Origin: CAZIKB01 sp964539665
GTDB lineage: Bacteria; Zhuqueibacterota; Zhuqueibacteria; Oceanimicrobiales; Oceanimicrobiaceae
Direction of reading: 5' to 3'
Assembly (NCBI GenBank): GCA_964539665.1
Contig: CAZIKB010000149.1
Location: 1-13,608 of the forward strand
Length of the DNA stretch: 13,608 nt
Numbering within the stretch: the stretch's first letter is position 1; every line of letters starts with the position of its first letter. The translations under genes were made by a program, and so were the position numbers. Shown here piece by piece: positions 13,126-13,608 of this stretch. The notes beneath the pieces are model-generated. The model ran no database searches and was not told the origin of the DNA. It saw only the letters and a list, made by a program, of their open reading frames with translations.

Positions 13126-13457
13126 TATGTGACACTCTCAACTACCACTGCCGTGCCATAGCACAAAACCTCGGTAACACCTCCCATCAATTCTGTCGCG
13201 TCGTACCTCACACCTACCAACGCATTGGCGCCTAATTCTTCGGCATGTGAGATCATCATATCAAAAGCTTCAGAACGAGTGCTCTCGCAGAGTTCTGTAA
13301 ACAAGGTAATGTTTCCCCCAAAAAGCGTGTGGATAACGCCTCCTAATGTGCCAACTAATGAGCGAGATCGAACCACAACTCCACGAACCACACCAAGATG
13401 TTTCTTAATCTGAAATCCATCTAACGTAAAAGTAGTTGTTGTCATTGAATGTTCCAT
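13125..13457 (-). CDS. YbjQ/UPF0145 family protein (heavy-metal-binding-domain fold)
   Basis: 110 residues from the ATG at 13457, close to the family's usual length of just over 100. This start is preferred over ATG 13514 because AGAGAGG precedes it at correct spacing and the extra 19 residues are unlike the family. Characteristic stretches are GVVRGVVVRSRS, a Gly-rich GTLGGVIHTLFGG, a helix with SEAFDMMISHAEELGANALVGVRYDA, and the closing strand VLCYGTAVVV. The family (PF01906) forms small pentameric rings. Its biochemical role is unproven, despite the domain name, and it is cytoplasmic. It is convergent with the toxin and has no operon partner inside the window. Confidence 0.9.
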   Translation of the reverse strand: MEHSMTTTTFTLDGFQIKKHLGVVRGVVVRSRSLVGTLGGVIHTLFGGNITLFTELCESTRSEAFDMMISHAEELGANALVGVRYDATELMGGVTEVLCYGTAVVVESVT

Positions 13458-13608
13458 ATCTAACCTCTCTTTATTAATTTTAGTTTTTTCATCAAAATCA
13501 AGTCGATGCTCCATGCCTGGCTATATATAACCCCCTGCCGGATATTCCTTTTTCGTCGAGTCAATACCATTTTTAGTTGAAAAAGGTGGCTCCGCGTTTT
13601 TTTATGCC
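13458..13608. other. Upstream region of the UPF0145 gene to the right edge
   Basis: No gene seen. A minus-strand TTGACT near 13560 is a possible -35 box, but no -10 box stands at the right distance. The frame from ATG 13514 adds 19 charged residues that are probably untranslated leader. The last bases are cut by the window edge. Confidence 0.35.

Overview
The window looks like a chromosomal segment of an AT-rich member of the Bacteroidota/FCB group. Candidates include Ignavibacteriota, Calditrichota and KSB1-like lineages; the sequence does not fix the phylum. The main evidence is a giant secreted protein ending in a NYPNPFNP-type C-terminal sorting domain, which is typical of type IX secretion (T9SS) cargo. 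An M56 metallopeptidase fused to HEAT repeats is also common in these lineages. No rRNA, tRNA, CRISPR array or transposase was recognised. A run of exactly 100 N at 5518-5617 is an assembly gap.

Region 1 (1-4330, minus strand) is the most interesting part: a BlaI/BlaR1-type regulatory system. Reading right to left it holds a BlaI/MecI-family repressor (3715-4107), translationally coupled through an ATGA overlap to a BlaR1-like M56 membrane peptidase (1775-3718). After a strong terminator comes an exported serine hydrolase of the beta-lactamase/S12 family (352-1482). At the left edge lie a strong ribosome binding site and the start of another minus-strand reading frame. A 16-bp palindromic element, TGC-N10-GCA with a TTTTTGCATC right half, occurs four times: two bracket a near-consensus promoter of the repressor operon, one lies upstream of the hydrolase, and one lies upstream of the left-edge start. 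I infer a small regulon in which the M56 protein senses something through eight HEAT repeats where BlaR1 carries a penicillin-binding sensor, and inactivates the repressor to derepress these genes.

Region 2 (4331-10956, plus strand) has a roughly 440-base leader with an unexplained 28-bp inverted repeat, then a 2060-residue multidomain surface or secreted protein. Its domains are a signal peptide, tandem 86-residue carboxypeptidase-regulatory-like repeats interrupted by the gap, PEGA- and Ig-like domains, a long beta-rich central region, FN3-like domains, Asp-rich calcium-binding repeats and the T9SS tail.

Region 3 (10957-13608) has a gene-poor spacer and then a membrane-anchored DUF1566/Lcl-type protein. 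A spacer with phased TGTCATT motifs follows, then a Phd/YefM-RelE/ParE toxin-antitoxin pair, and a convergent YbjQ/UPF0145 gene at the right edge.
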